Positions 36,502-45,535 of a stretch of 64,000 nt of DNA are shown piece by piece. Made by a program: the position numbers and the translations under genes. Under the pieces are notes generated by a model. That model ran no database searches and was not told the origin of the DNA. It saw only the letters and a program-made list of their open reading frames with translations. Position 1 is the first letter of the stretch. Each line of letters begins with the position of its first letter. The stretch lies in contig NZ_OW711693.1 of the NCBI RefSeq assembly GCF_940670685.1, positions 1,612,001-1,676,000 of the forward strand. The letters are read 5' to 3'. The stretch is from Anaeropeptidivorans aminofermentans. Lineage in GTDB: Bacteria > Bacillota > Clostridia > Lachnospirales > UBA5962.

Positions 36502-37500
36502 ATGAACCAGAAAATTACCCTGCGCCACGGCGACGGAGGCCGGCATACCGGAAGGCTCATTCATGATATATTTTATAAGCATTTTCATAATGACATATTA
36601 AACGGTTATCAGGATTCCGCTATTTTTAACATAGGAAGACAAAGATATGCCTTTACTACGGATAGCTTCGTAGTAAACCCTATATTTTTTAAGGGAGGAG
36701 ATATTGGAAAGCTTGCCGTCTGCGGCACGGTAAACGATTTGGCCGCGGCAGGGGCATTACCCCTTTATTTAAGCGCCGGATTTATAATTGAAGAAGGTTT
36801 TGAAATAGATAAGCTGGATATGATTTCCCAATCCATGGAAAATATATGCAAGGACATAGGAATCAATATTGTTGCGGGGGATACGAAGGTTCTGGAAAAG
36901 GGTCATGTTGACGGCGTGTATATAAACACCTCAGGGATCGGCAAAGTGCACGAAGAATTCATACCGAGAGAAATAACCGAAGGCGATGAAATAATTCTTA
37001 CAGGAACCATAGCGGAGCATGGCACTTCCATTTTAATTGACAGGCTTAATCTTGATTTGGCGGGAGATTTAAAAAGCGATTGCGCACCTCTTACGGAAAT
37101 TATAAAGGCCCTCGACAGCAATTTGAGCCGTGTAAAGCTTATGAGAGACCCTACCAGGGGAGGAATTGCCACCGTTTTATGTGAAATTTCAGAAAGCCAT
37201 CATATCGGTGCTGTTATAGAAGAGGATAAGATTCCTATACGGCCTTCTGTAGCGGCGGTTCACGAGCTTTTGGGGACGGATCCCCTATATTTTGCAAGCG
37301 AAGGCCGGATGATTATAATCGCTGAAAAAGGCTATGGAAAAAGCATACTTGAAATATTGAAAAATACTGAAAGCTGCAAAGATGCTCAAATCATAGGTAC
37401 TTTTAATGAAAAATACAGCAAAATATGCCTTAGGACCTATATCGGAGGGGAACGTATAGTAAGCATGCTTGAAAATCAAATGATTTCAAGGATTTGCTGA
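36502..37500 (+). CDS. hypE: Hydrogenase expression/formation protein HypE
   Basis: The product has 332 aa. It dehydrates the C-terminal thiocarboxamide, made with HypF, to thiocyanate. The N-terminal HGDGGRHTGRLI and DPTRGGIA follow the PurM-like family, and the protein ends in RIC, keeping the essential C-terminal Cys. It is the last gene of the hydrogenase operon. No hypB gene follows; the convergent MATE gene starts its stop 26 bases on. Confidence 0.95.
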   Translation: MNQKITLRHGDGGRHTGRLIHDIFYKHFHNDILNGYQDSAIFNIGRQRYAFTTDSFVVNPIFFKGGDIGKLAVCGTVNDLAAAGALPLYLSAGFIIEEGFEIDKLDMISQSMENICKDIGINIVAGDTKVLEKGHVDGVYINTSGIGKVHEEFIPREITEGDEIILTGTIAEHGTSILIDRLNLDLAGDLKSDCAPLTEIIKALDSNLSRVKLMRDPTRGGIATVLCEISESHHIGAVIEEDKIPIRPSVAAVHELLGTDPLYFASEGRMIIIAEKGYGKSILEILKNTESCKDAQIIGTFNEKYSKICLRTYIGGERIVSMLENQMISRIC

Positions 37501-37526
37501 TAATTGAATTGATAAAAGCAATGGGG

Positions 37527-38858
37527 TTAACGCTTTATGACCTTTTTTAATTTAATATAAAAAAGCACGAAAACCAGCAAAGAATTAAGGAAGCTGCTAA
37601 GGAAAACCCCATATAAGCCTAAATGAAAGATATACACAAATATAAATACAATCGCCACTGTAAAAATATTTATAATGGTGGTTTGATATAAAACAAATTT
37701 AGCTTCTTTCATGGCAATTAATGCATTTTTATACATCGTCATAACAGGATTAAAAATATGAGTGATGATTATAAAAATCATTAAATCAGAGGCCCCTTCT
37801 ATTACATTTTTATCATCGGATATAATATTAGGAAGGTATTTTCTAGAAACAATATAAAACACACTCATAACAATATAAAAAGACATAGATAAAAGAGCGC
37901 CTGTCATAGGGAGCTTCTTTAACTCATCGTAATTTTTGCTTCCGAAAGCTTTGCTTGACATTGTGAGCGTAGCCGAACCATACATGTGCATAGGAACAAA
38001 TAAAAAATTAATAAGCTGATTTAATATTAAATAAATGGAAAGCTCTAATATCCCTATTCTTGTGACGATGGAATTCATTATGACGGCAAAAAAGCTGCCT
38101 TCCAGTATTTCCTGCCCGAATAAAGGAATGCTTTCTAAAATCTGCTGTTTGATTATTTTAAAATAGTCCTTTAGCTTACGGATATTAAAATCAATCTTAA
38201 AATCACTTTTAACTATTAATATAAGTAAATTAACAAAAAGACCTAATATAGTTGAAAAGGCCGCAGCCTTAACTCCAAGTTTTGGAAAGCCCAATCCGCC
38301 GAAAACAAAAAGATAATCCAATACTAAATTAATAATTGAGGCAATCAAAGAGCCATAAAGGAGCCATTTTGTATTGTCCTTTACTTTAAAATATTGATTA
38401 AACACGAAAATCAGCATTTGCAAAAGAAGATAGGGGCTCATATATGTAAAGAAATCTGCGCCTGCTTTCAACGCTTCTCCTTCAAAGCCATATAAAAATA
38501 TTAAAATGGGAGATTTAAAAATATGAATGAATATAAAAAACACAATTCCAATAAAAGCAGAAAGAATAAAAGAAGATTTAAATTCATAGTTAAACTCCTC
38601 GTCTCTGCCCAAACCTATTTCATTTCCGGCTCTGATATTAAGGACTACGGCAAGGCTTCCGAAAATACCGCCTATCATGTATAAAAAGGAATTAACTACA
38701 CCTACAGCACCGAAGGCTTCTGTAGAAATTCTTCCGATAAAGGCCTGATCAATTAAGCCTATTATATAATTTAGCGTAAATTGAATAATTAAAGGAAAGG
38801 CAAATATATTCATTTTCTTTATATTTTCTTTGAAACTGGATTTGGCTTGAAAAAGCAT
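37527..38858 (-). CDS. MATE family efflux transporter
   Basis: The product has 443 aa from the ATG at 38858, preceded by AGGGTGAG; a GTG three codons upstream is possible. There are about twelve hydrophobic helices and the MATE pattern: GLIDQAFIGRISTEAFGAVG near the start and the repeated half after about residue 225. Such pumps export cationic compounds using Na+ or H+. It is a single gene, convergent with hypE, with no sign of a link to the hydrogenase. Confidence 0.9.
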   Translation of the reverse strand: MLFQAKSSFKENIKKMNIFAFPLIIQFTLNYIIGLIDQAFIGRISTEAFGAVGVVNSFLYMIGGIFGSLAVVLNIRAGNEIGLGRDEEFNYEFKSSFILSAFIGIVFFIFIHIFKSPILIFLYGFEGEALKAGADFFTYMSPYLLLQMLIFVFNQYFKVKDNTKWLLYGSLIASIINLVLDYLFVFGGLGFPKLGVKAAAFSTILGLFVNLLILIVKSDFKIDFNIRKLKDYFKIIKQQILESIPLFGQEILEGSFFAVIMNSIVTRIGILELSIYLILNQLINFLFVPMHMYGSATLTMSSKAFGSKNYDELKKLPMTGALLSMSFYIVMSVFYIVSRKYLPNIISDDKNVIEGASDLMIFIIITHIFNPVMTMYKNALIAMKEAKFVLYQTTIINIFTVAIVFIFVYIFHLGLYGVFLSSFLNSLLVFVLFYIKLKKVIKR

Positions 38859-38953
38859 GATACTCACCCTGATTCATTATTTTGTATACGGAGCATTTAT
38901 TTTGGAACTAAATTTGCTGTATAGTCAACCGAGATGAAGTCTTGTTTGTTATT

Positions 38954-39044
38954 TATAGTAAGTTTAAAGTGAAACAGGAAAACAACGTATATTCACATAG
39001 AGTTAAAAATAAGTTTTTCTTGGTATATAGGCAATTTCACTATA
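38954..39044. repeat. Diverged family-1 MITE-like element, internally deleted
   Basis: The ends TATAGTAAGTTTAAA and CAATTTCACTATA correspond to the family-1 terminal repeats, with GTTTTTCTTGG standing for the GATTTTTATTA segment. The length is about 91 bases instead of 130, and the central hairpin is missing. Confidence 0.55.
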
Positions 39045-39069
39045 TTCTCGCAGAAATCCATGTTTTGAA

Positions 39070-39154
39070 TAATACAAAAGGTATAAACTTAGAGAACAGG
39101 GCAGATGCGGTCCAAATATGCCCTGTGAACCTAGGAAGTAACGGGTTAGGATTT
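39070..39154 (+). repeat. Dispersed repeat family 3, copy 2
   Basis: It contains ACAGGG and CCCTGT arms of a hairpin with the shared core ATGCCCTGTGAAC and GGGTTAGGATTT. It aligns with 12500-12581 end to end. Confidence 0.65.
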
Positions 39155-39362
39155 ATGTCATTGTTTTGTAGTGAATCAGTTTTGTTTTTATTTATGAGAA
39201 TTTATAATAAAAAAGACTTATAAATTTGCGTTTGTATCATTTTTCATCTTCGTTTAGTATAAATTAATATACCTTATATATGGTAACAAATTATATGAAT
39301 AAGAACAATTATTTTATTTTTCAGTCAGGTTTTCATAGGGGGATTAAAGGCTGTAGTATAAA

Positions 39363-40496
39363 CTACCCGATAACTTTTATATCATGAGATATTTTACTCA
39401 TGATGATACCGCCGTCAGGGCTTACGATTACCTGGTCTTCCAGTCTGATAAAGCAGCTTTTCGGTATGTAAATACTTGGTTCAACAGCAAAAATCATATT
39501 ATTTTCGAGATTTTTATTTTCTCCTTTTGCAAGAAACGGTCTTTCGTGAACGTCCATGCCTATGGAATGACCCAGCTTATGGATAAAGGATTTACCGTAG
39601 CCAGCGTTTTCTATAGCATCTCTTGCGGCACAGTCTATTTCCTCTCCGTTGTGGTAATGATCCATGAGGGATATGGAAAGGTGATGGGCCGCCTTTACTG
39701 TATTATAAATTTTAATATGTTCCTGGCTTGGCTCACCGATAAATACGGTTCTTCCAAAATCAGTGCAATAGCCTTTATACATGAGCCCAAAATCAAGGCC
39801 GAGGACATAGCCCTTTTCTATAGTATCGTGAGAAAATCCAACAAAATGCCCTGCCTTTGGGCCGTGGACATTAAGTTCGCCTTCAAAAGAAGATTGGCTT
39901 CCCCCAAATCTTTCGATAAGGATATCGATATAATGCTCAAGTTCACGAACAGAAGCGCCGGGAATAATCGCATCTATCAAAGCATTATAAACATTGTCGG
40001 TTATTTCCACGGCTTCTTTCATTATTTTTATTTCATCAGGGTCTTTAATGCTTCGCATGTCATAAATGGCTTGGTTAAGATTTATAACATTCATATTCAG
40101 GCGGTTTTGCAGTAAAAGAATGAAGGCCGCCGGTACGTCATTGGTAACGCCTGCGGTTTTTCCTTTAAGACCCATTGCTGAAAGCTCGTTTATAAGGGCT
40201 TCACCTTCTGTGTCCCCATCGGGGAAAGGAACAAAATCTACGTTGGTTTTTGTATTTCCAAGCTTTGCTTTTGCAATTAATGTTTTCAAATGAGGCATAA
40301 ATGCTTTTAGGGAATTTTCAGTAACAGTAAGGCAGGAGTATTCTATGCTGTGCTGGCGCTCTCTGGTATGGCCGCTTCCATAGCGGGGGATTCCCGTTAA
40401 ATATTCCGTATTGGCATCGGGCGTAGTTATGAATAGGTCGGCACCCGTTGTATCCATATATTTTCTTATAGTATTTATTCTATTTTGGTAATCCAT
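39363..40496 (-). CDS. M24 family peptidase (Xaa-Pro aminopeptidase/prolidase-like), copy 1
   Basis: The product has 377 aa from the ATG at 40496 (MDYQNRINTIRKYMD), which has an AGGAGG site; an upstream in-frame start adds 17 unlikely residues. The pita-bread metal site is complete: DFGLMYKGYCTDFGRT (two Asp), KLGHSIGMDVHERP (His), FAVEPSIY (Glu) and RLEDQVIV (Glu). The N-terminal creatinase-like domain covers about 1-135. Substrates are likely Xaa-Pro peptides in the cytoplasm. It is separated by about 440 bases of repeat DNA from the next gene. Confidence 0.88.
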   Translation of the reverse strand: MDYQNRINTIRKYMDTTGADLFITTPDANTEYLTGIPRYGSGHTRERQHSIEYSCLTVTENSLKAFMPHLKTLIAKAKLGNTKTNVDFVPFPDGDTEGEALINELSAMGLKGKTAGVTNDVPAAFILLLQNRLNMNVINLNQAIYDMRSIKDPDEIKIMKEAVEITDNVYNALIDAIIPGASVRELEHYIDILIERFGGSQSSFEGELNVHGPKAGHFVGFSHDTIEKGYVLGLDFGLMYKGYCTDFGRTVFIGEPSQEHIKIYNTVKAAHHLSISLMDHYHNGEEIDCAARDAIENAGYGKSFIHKLGHSIGMDVHERPFLAKGENKNLENNMIFAVEPSIYIPKSCFIRLEDQVIVSPDGGIIMSKISHDIKVIG

Positions 40497-40934
40497 TTCT
40501 TCCTCCTTTTTATACTGGGCATTGTTTGTAAATAGAAAAACCGACAAGAATACAAAATAAACTAAAGTTTATTTTATGTTTTACATAAGAAGTACATTTA
40601 TAAGCTTTAAAGCTTTTAATGTGTTATTTGCAAGAAAACGTGAATTCGAGTAGAATCGGAAAGAAGTTCGAACGTTAAGCGTAATGCTTGGAATTTTGTG
40701 AAGCAAAATTTCTGAGGAAAAAAACGCAGAAATAGCGGACCTGTTCCGATTATTTTGAACAGTCAAAAATCCAGAAGTTCGAAGATAGAATCGAAAAGAT
40801 ATCTGAATGCACAAAGTGCGGTTTTCACAAAGCGAAAATCTGAGCCGTTTTTGTGCAGCAGAAAATTCTTTTTTGATGATAAAGTCATATTTTTATGGCA
40901 AAACAGATTAAATTTGAGACTTTTCGGACACTGC
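40497..40934. other. Gene-free region carrying repeat DNA
   Basis: It contains family-4 repeat 40640-40737 and, directly after it (about 40780-40870), a weaker related unit built on the same plan: a TTTTCACAAAGCGAAAA hairpin in place of TTTTGTGAAGCAAAA, ending in GCAGCAGAAA. No gene, and no clear terminator for the minus-strand M24 gene upstream, was seen. Confidence 0.55.
40640..40737 (+). repeat. Palindromic repeat family 4, copy 2
   Basis: It begins GTGAATTCGAGTAGAATCGG, includes the GGAATTTTGTGAAGCAAAATT hairpin region and ends CGCAGAAATAGCG. It matches the reverse complement of 8289-8380. Confidence 0.75.
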
Positions 40935-42017
40935 CTAACCATATAAAACTAAAAGTTCCGAAGGAAAGCTTGTCAGATTTTCATAACCCTTTTCAGTAAC
41001 ACAAATCAAATCTTCTATTCTTACTCCGAATTCTCCGGGAAGGTATATTCCAGGTTCAACGGTAACTGCATTTCCTTTTTCCAATATGCGGCTTGATGCG
41101 GGGGAGAGCTTTGGCTCTTCATGAATCTTAAGTCCAAGGCCGTGACCAAGATTATGGCCGAAATACTTTCCGTAGCCTGCTTGGGTTATAATTTCCCTTG
41201 CTTTTTTATCAATATCTTTACATGCAGCGCCTGGTTTTATTTCTTTTACAGCGCTTTTATTTGCCTTTAGAACTATTTCATATATCATTCTCATTTTATC
41301 CGCAGGTTCTCCTATGACAACGGTTCTTGTGATGTCACTGTAGTAGCCTTCATAGATTGCTCCAAAATCAATGAGAATGAAATCGCCTTTTTGAATCCTT
41401 CTTTCGCCGGGTACAGCATGGGGAATAGCAGAATTTTCGCCGGAGGCAAATATTATGCCAAATTCACCATTTTCAGAGCCGTTTTTTAAAAGCTCATAAG
41501 TAAGGTAGGCGGCCCCTTCTTTTTCCGTAATCCCGGGCTTTAAAATATCCAAGGTATTTTTTAGAGATTTTTCCGCTATTAACTGAGATTCCTTAATAAG
41601 CGCTATTTCTTCCGGCGTTTTTATATATCTTATTTCATCGATTATCCCTTCATAGCTAAAAAGCTCCGCCTTAAGTTCGCGGCTGAGCTTTTTGAAAAGG
41701 GCATAAGAAATAAAGTTATCCTCTATAAAAAGCCTTTTAATTCCAAGGCTTTCTATAAGGGCATTTATTTTATCGTATAAGCTTATACTGTCTGCTTCAA
41801 TAAAATGAAAGCCTTTTTTCTCAGATAGGGATTTAGCCGAAAGGGCATAGCGAAAATCTGTAAAAAACCATATTTCGTTATTGCCTGCAGCTAAAACGGC
41901 ACCGAAAGACGTTTTCATTCCCGTGAGGTATCTTCTGTTTTCAGGGGATAAAATAAGAAGAGCAGAATTTTCATTTTCTCTAAGGGTATCAGGCATCAAT
42001 GTTGTGGGCTTGTCCAT
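40935..42017 (-). CDS. M24 family peptidase (Xaa-Pro dipeptidase-like), copy 2
   Basis: The product has 360 aa. All five metal ligands are visible in [41 protein letters not shown] and VRIEDLICV. Length and order match PepQ/YqhT-type prolidases that split Xaa-Pro dipeptides. It starts at 42017 behind AAGGAG and overlaps the regulator gene by 29 bases, so the regulator and this peptidase are translationally linked. Confidence 0.9.
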   Translation of the reverse strand: MDKPTTLMPDTLRENENSALLILSPENRRYLTGMKTSFGAVLAAGNNEIWFFTDFRYALSAKSLSEKKGFHFIEADSISLYDKINALIESLGIKRLFIEDNFISYALFKKLSRELKAELFSYEGIIDEIRYIKTPEEIALIKESQLIAEKSLKNTLDILKPGITEKEGAAYLTYELLKNGSENGEFGIIFASGENSAIPHAVPGERRIQKGDFILIDFGAIYEGYYSDITRTVVIGEPADKMRMIYEIVLKANKSAVKEIKPGAACKDIDKKAREIITQAGYGKYFGHNLGHGLGLKIHEEPKLSPASSRILEKGNAVTVEPGIYLPGEFGVRIEDLICVTEKGYENLTSFPSELLVLYG

Positions 42018-42678
42018 TTCTGTAGCTGCTCCTTATCTCCTTTAAATAATTATAAACTGTAAATACGGATACGCCCATATAATGGGAAACGATATCTGCT
42101 GCACCCTTAACATCAAAGACACCCTTTGATTCCAGAAGGGTAACAAGCTGTATTTTGTCTGCTCTATTCATATGAGGGACCGGCCTATCATAGCGGCTTA
42201 TTTCATATTTGATGATGTCTTCTACAACATCTGAAATTTCCTGAGCAAAAACCTCTGTTTTTGATTTCTTCTCATTTTCTGAAGGGTCATTTATGGCACA
42301 GAAATTTTTAAGGAAATTTTCCATGATATTAAATTCTGTAAGGTCGATATTACAACAGTAGCAGCCTACGATTTTGCCGTTTTCGTCTCTTATAAAAATT
42401 GTGTAGGATTTTAAGCGTCTTCCATCCTTGGATACAGAAAGATAGCCAAGCATATCCTCTGCCTGATCTCCGTATTTTTCCAGGGCCTCCATAACTAAGT
42501 TTGTCGTAGGGGCACCGATTTGTCTGCCTGTTATATTGCCCACTACTAAAGTTACGGAGTTTTGGAGCTCGCTTAAATCATGAAGTATAAATTCGGAACT
42601 GTCGCCTATCAGCGACTGCATCGCTATCATAACAGGTTTAAATAAATCATAATATTTTTTAAAACTATCTTTTACCAT
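41989..42678 (-). CDS. YheO/DauR-like PAS + HTH transcriptional regulator
   Basis: The product has 229 aa. The N-terminal YheO-type PAS domain (SEFILHDLSELQNSV, then RDENGKIVGCYCCNID) covers about 5-120. The C-terminal helix-turn-helix (HTH_22 type) contains MGVSVFTVYNYLKEI at about 200-215. DauR controls D-arginine use in Pseudomonas, and the family is generally linked to amino-acid or peptide metabolism. Here it sits among four M24 peptidases and is probably their regulator. An AAGGAG site precedes the ATG. Confidence 0.87.
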   Translation of the reverse strand: MVKDSFKKYYDLFKPVMIAMQSLIGDSSEFILHDLSELQNSVTLVVGNITGRQIGAPTTNLVMEALEKYGDQAEDMLGYLSVSKDGRRLKSYTIFIRDENGKIVGCYCCNIDLTEFNIMENFLKNFCAINDPSENEKKSKTEVFAQEISDVVEDIIKYEISRYDRPVPHMNRADKIQLVTLLESKGVFDVKGAADIVSHYMGVSVFTVYNYLKEIRSSYRNGQAHNIDA

Positions 42679-43005
42679 ATTTAATGATTATCTCCTTTAT
42701 AATTTCTTTTTTAGGCATGGGGTAGGTCTTTCCCGAAGGGCCTTACTTATTGCTATCCATATGTATCGGTACTTTTTTATATCTAGGAAAGGTATCCAAC
42801 TCGTTGTATACCCCATAGGCCTACAGATTATGTTAATAGTTTGCTGTAAAAAAGTAAAGATAATAATTATTATAGTAATGAAACTTAGGGGTGTTCAAAA
42901 ATATAATTTCTTAAAAATTTTATTTAACACTTGCTTATGCCGGTTTTAAACCGGCATAGGTGAATACACCATAGTCATTAACCTTAAATATAAAAAAACT
43001 TATAT
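42679..43005. other. Intergenic region with a 23-nt palindrome
   Basis: It contains the regulator promoter and a perfect palindrome TATGCCGGTTT (42936-42946) with AAACCGGCATA (42948-42958). The palindrome may be the weak end signal of the upstream M24 gene or an operator. Segments ATGGGGTAGG (near 42717) and a partial complement near 42810-42825 could pair over a longer distance. No gene was seen. Confidence 0.45.
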
Positions 43006-44184
43006 TTATTTCTTTCCAATCAGGATAAGTTCGTTCTGTCTTTTACTTAAAAACTCCGCACCGTTTTCAGTAACTAAAATATCTTCCTCGCAAAGAACGC
43101 TGTAATCGCCTTCATCATTTAAAATCGTAGGTTCGAGGGTAAAGACCATGCCTTTTTCCACGATGCCGTAAGGGGACGAGCCGTAGCGTTCCCAGCGGGG
43201 CGCAAATAATGTGCCGCCGTCATGTTCAAACTGGCCGATTTGATGACCTGTTGCATGGGTTATTTCAGGCATACCTTTCGATAAAAGATAATTTCTTGCA
43301 GATACATCAACTTCATAGCCCTTTATACCTGGTTTAACCGTATTAAAAGCTTCCGTAATGGCTCCATGGGCGGCGGCAAAAATCTCCTTAAATCTTTCGG
43401 GGGCATCTGCTTCTCCTTCTTTAAGGAAATATACAGTTCTGGAAATATCAGAGCAATAGCCTTGATAGTCTATGCCAAAATCCATAATCAGAAAATCACC
43501 TTCTTGTAAAACCGCGTTTCCAGGCGCTCTGTGGGCGATTCTTTCCTTCATTACGATAGGCATGGAAAGGTCTTTTGTGGAAGCGAGAGTAACCCCTCTT
43601 TTACTCATTCCGTCTATAAACATTTCTCCTACCTGATACTCTGTAATGCCGGGCCTTAACTGGGAAAAGACCTCTTCAAATATTTCTTGGGTTATTTCAA
43701 TGGCTTTTTTGATTGTTTCTATTTCAGCATTGCTTTTTATGCTTCTTACTCTTTGAAGCATAGGTTCAGATGAAACAAGTCTTTTAGAATATTTTTCTCC
43801 CAGGATATTTAAAAGATAGCGATATCTTCCCAAAGTAAGCCCATCGCAAAGATTATCGTCAATAGAGTAATTGATTGCTATTTTTTCAGGGGAAAGCCTG
43901 TCTATAAGCTCATAAAGACATTTGGAAGGGTCTCCCTGATATTTTATAACTTCATGGAAAAGGCCGCTGTCTTCGCTTTCTTGAGCATCTATAATAGTGC
44001 AAACCGCGTATTTTTTTCCTTCTCTTGTAAGAATGAAAAATGTTCTGCCTACTGTTTTAAGCCCTGTCAAAAGACTTACGGCAGGGTCGTTTCCTTCGCT
44101 TGAAAAAATCAGCCACATGTCGATGCCGTATTCATCAAGATATTGAGTGGCCTGATTAAGCTTTTCTTTTGCAACATCATTCAT
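43006..44184 (-). CDS. M24 family peptidase, copy 3
   Basis: The product has 392 aa. Metal ligands are visible in IMDFGIDYQGYCSDISRT, HATGHQIGQFEHDGG, FTLEPTI and CEEDILV. The protein is longer than prolidases of the PepQ type and is closest in layout to the copy at 45536-46735 (LIFSSEGNDPAVSLL against LIFSREGSDPILPFL). An AAGGAGGAG site precedes the ATG. It ends the operon that begins with the dipeptide transporter. Confidence 0.87.
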   Translation of the reverse strand: MNDVAKEKLNQATQYLDEYGIDMWLIFSSEGNDPAVSLLTGLKTVGRTFFILTREGKKYAVCTIIDAQESEDSGLFHEVIKYQGDPSKCLYELIDRLSPEKIAINYSIDDNLCDGLTLGRYRYLLNILGEKYSKRLVSSEPMLQRVRSIKSNAEIETIKKAIEITQEIFEEVFSQLRPGITEYQVGEMFIDGMSKRGVTLASTKDLSMPIVMKERIAHRAPGNAVLQEGDFLIMDFGIDYQGYCSDISRTVYFLKEGEADAPERFKEIFAAAHGAITEAFNTVKPGIKGYEVDVSARNYLLSKGMPEITHATGHQIGQFEHDGGTLFAPRWERYGSSPYGIVEKGMVFTLEPTILNDEGDYSVLCEEDILVTENGAEFLSKRQNELILIGKK

Positions 44185-44241
44185 TTTTATGCTCCTCCTT
44201 TAGATTTTTTTATTACTGTTAAAAAGATTTTCCCGAATACC

Positions 44242-45483
44242 TTATACAAGGCGGCAAAGGGTGTCGTATAGAACCTCTGCCCCGTAGTACAGCGATTTTT
44301 CACTGATGCATTCATCAATTTGATGCACCTTTTTCAAAACCTCTGAAAAAGGAATGTCGTCAAGCATAGGGGAATAACCGTATACGTTTTTCCGTATAAA
44401 CCTTCCGTCGGTACGGCCAAGGGCTATCATAGGCAATAGCTTTGTGCCCGGGTCATATTGATTGCTTATATCTTCAAGCGCTTCAATAAAAGGATTCTCC
44501 ATGCTGTTTTCATAGCCTTCCGAAATGCCGTTTATGGTACATTCTCCCTTGGCTTCTGAAAGCAGATGCTCCATTATTTCTTTTATATCCTGCTCTGTTG
44601 TTCCGTGGATAAAATTATAGGTGAGGGGAAGGCTTCCTTTTTCCTCTTCCTCCTCCTTAGAAGCGATATATTCAAAGCCGTTAATCGTAAGACAGCTTTT
44701 TGTTGAATACTGCCATAGGTCTTTTAATGTCTTATCTTCTATTACGCCTTCGGTTGCTTCAAGAAAAAGCCTTGTAGGCGGGGTGATTTCTTCCTCCGGT
44801 TCATAGGCGCTTAATGCCTTAAGGCATTGAAGGAGCTTTCCGGCTTTGGTTTCAGAGGCAGAAAAAACAGAGACATTATCGTCTTTTTTCCAAAAGAGGC
44901 TCATGGCGCAGGCCCCCTTTTCTCCGCAGGTAATGGTTCTGAATTTTTTATTATTTTGAGTAATTACAAAGCCGCCGCCTTCGCTTATGACGTATTCCGC
45001 CGCCATGAGTTCGGGATACTCCTTTGCAATAAATTCCATGCCGTAGGCGCTTCCGTTTTCTTCATCGGCAGTCGCCAGAAACTTAATCTTTCTGTTAAGT
45101 GTTATACCGGACCTTTTAAGAAGCAACATGGCCATTATTTCCATAGCCGTAAGATGCTTGGTATCTAAAGTACCCCTTCCGTAAATGATGCCGTTATGGT
45201 TATAGGCGGAAAAGGGCGGAAATTTCCATTCCCCCGTACCCGGAACAACATCTATATGAGATAAAAGAAGGATAGGCGGCTTTTCGCCGTCGCCTATTTC
45301 GGCATAGACGTTGCTTCTGCCGGGTTCTTTTTCAATGATTTCAGTTTTTATACCGTCTTTTTGAAAGATATCTCTTATGAATTCCGCCGCCTGTTTTTCA
45401 TTTCCCGGGGGGTTTTCCGATGGAATAGCAATAAGCTCCGTAAACAGAGCAAGCAATTCCTTTTTTGCTTCGTCACTGTACAT
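44242..45483 (-). CDS. M20 family peptidase/deacylase
   Basis: The product has 413 aa. The zinc site shows LLLSHIDVVPG (His), GRGTLDTKH (bridging Asp), ATADEENGSAYG (catalytic Glu-Glu) and ISEGGG, with a dimerisation insert about 180-330. Members hydrolyse dipeptides, N-acyl amino acids or succinyl-diaminopimelate; the neighbours favour peptides. It lies between two M24 genes with 50-57 base gaps, so one transcript is likely. Confidence 0.87.
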   Translation of the reverse strand: MYSDEAKKELLALFTELIAIPSENPPGNEKQAAEFIRDIFQKDGIKTEIIEKEPGRSNVYAEIGDGEKPPILLLSHIDVVPGTGEWKFPPFSAYNHNGIIYGRGTLDTKHLTAMEIMAMLLLKRSGITLNRKIKFLATADEENGSAYGMEFIAKEYPELMAAEYVISEGGGFVITQNNKKFRTITCGEKGACAMSLFWKKDDNVSVFSASETKAGKLLQCLKALSAYEPEEEITPPTRLFLEATEGVIEDKTLKDLWQYSTKSCLTINGFEYIASKEEEEEKGSLPLTYNFIHGTTEQDIKEIMEHLLSEAKGECTINGISEGYENSMENPFIEALEDISNQYDPGTKLLPMIALGRTDGRFIRKNVYGYSPMLDDIPFSEVLKKVHQIDECISEKSLYYGAEVLYDTLCRLV

Positions 45484-45535
45484 ATGAATTCTCCTTATAT
45501 GAATAAAGGCAAAAAACCAAAAGCTTTAAGCTCTT

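Larger units (their letters stand above)
38868..39362. other. Gene-free region made of repeats
   Basis: The roughly 490 bases consist mainly of a diverged family-1 element (38954-39044) and a family-3 repeat (39070-39154). An open frame across both is an artefact of the repeats. The remainder (39155-39362) is AT-rich without recognised features. Confidence 0.6.

Noticed and set aside
38942-39223. Possible 93-aa plus-strand gene
   Set aside because: The frame runs through two non-coding repeats and has no ribosome site or recognisable protein.
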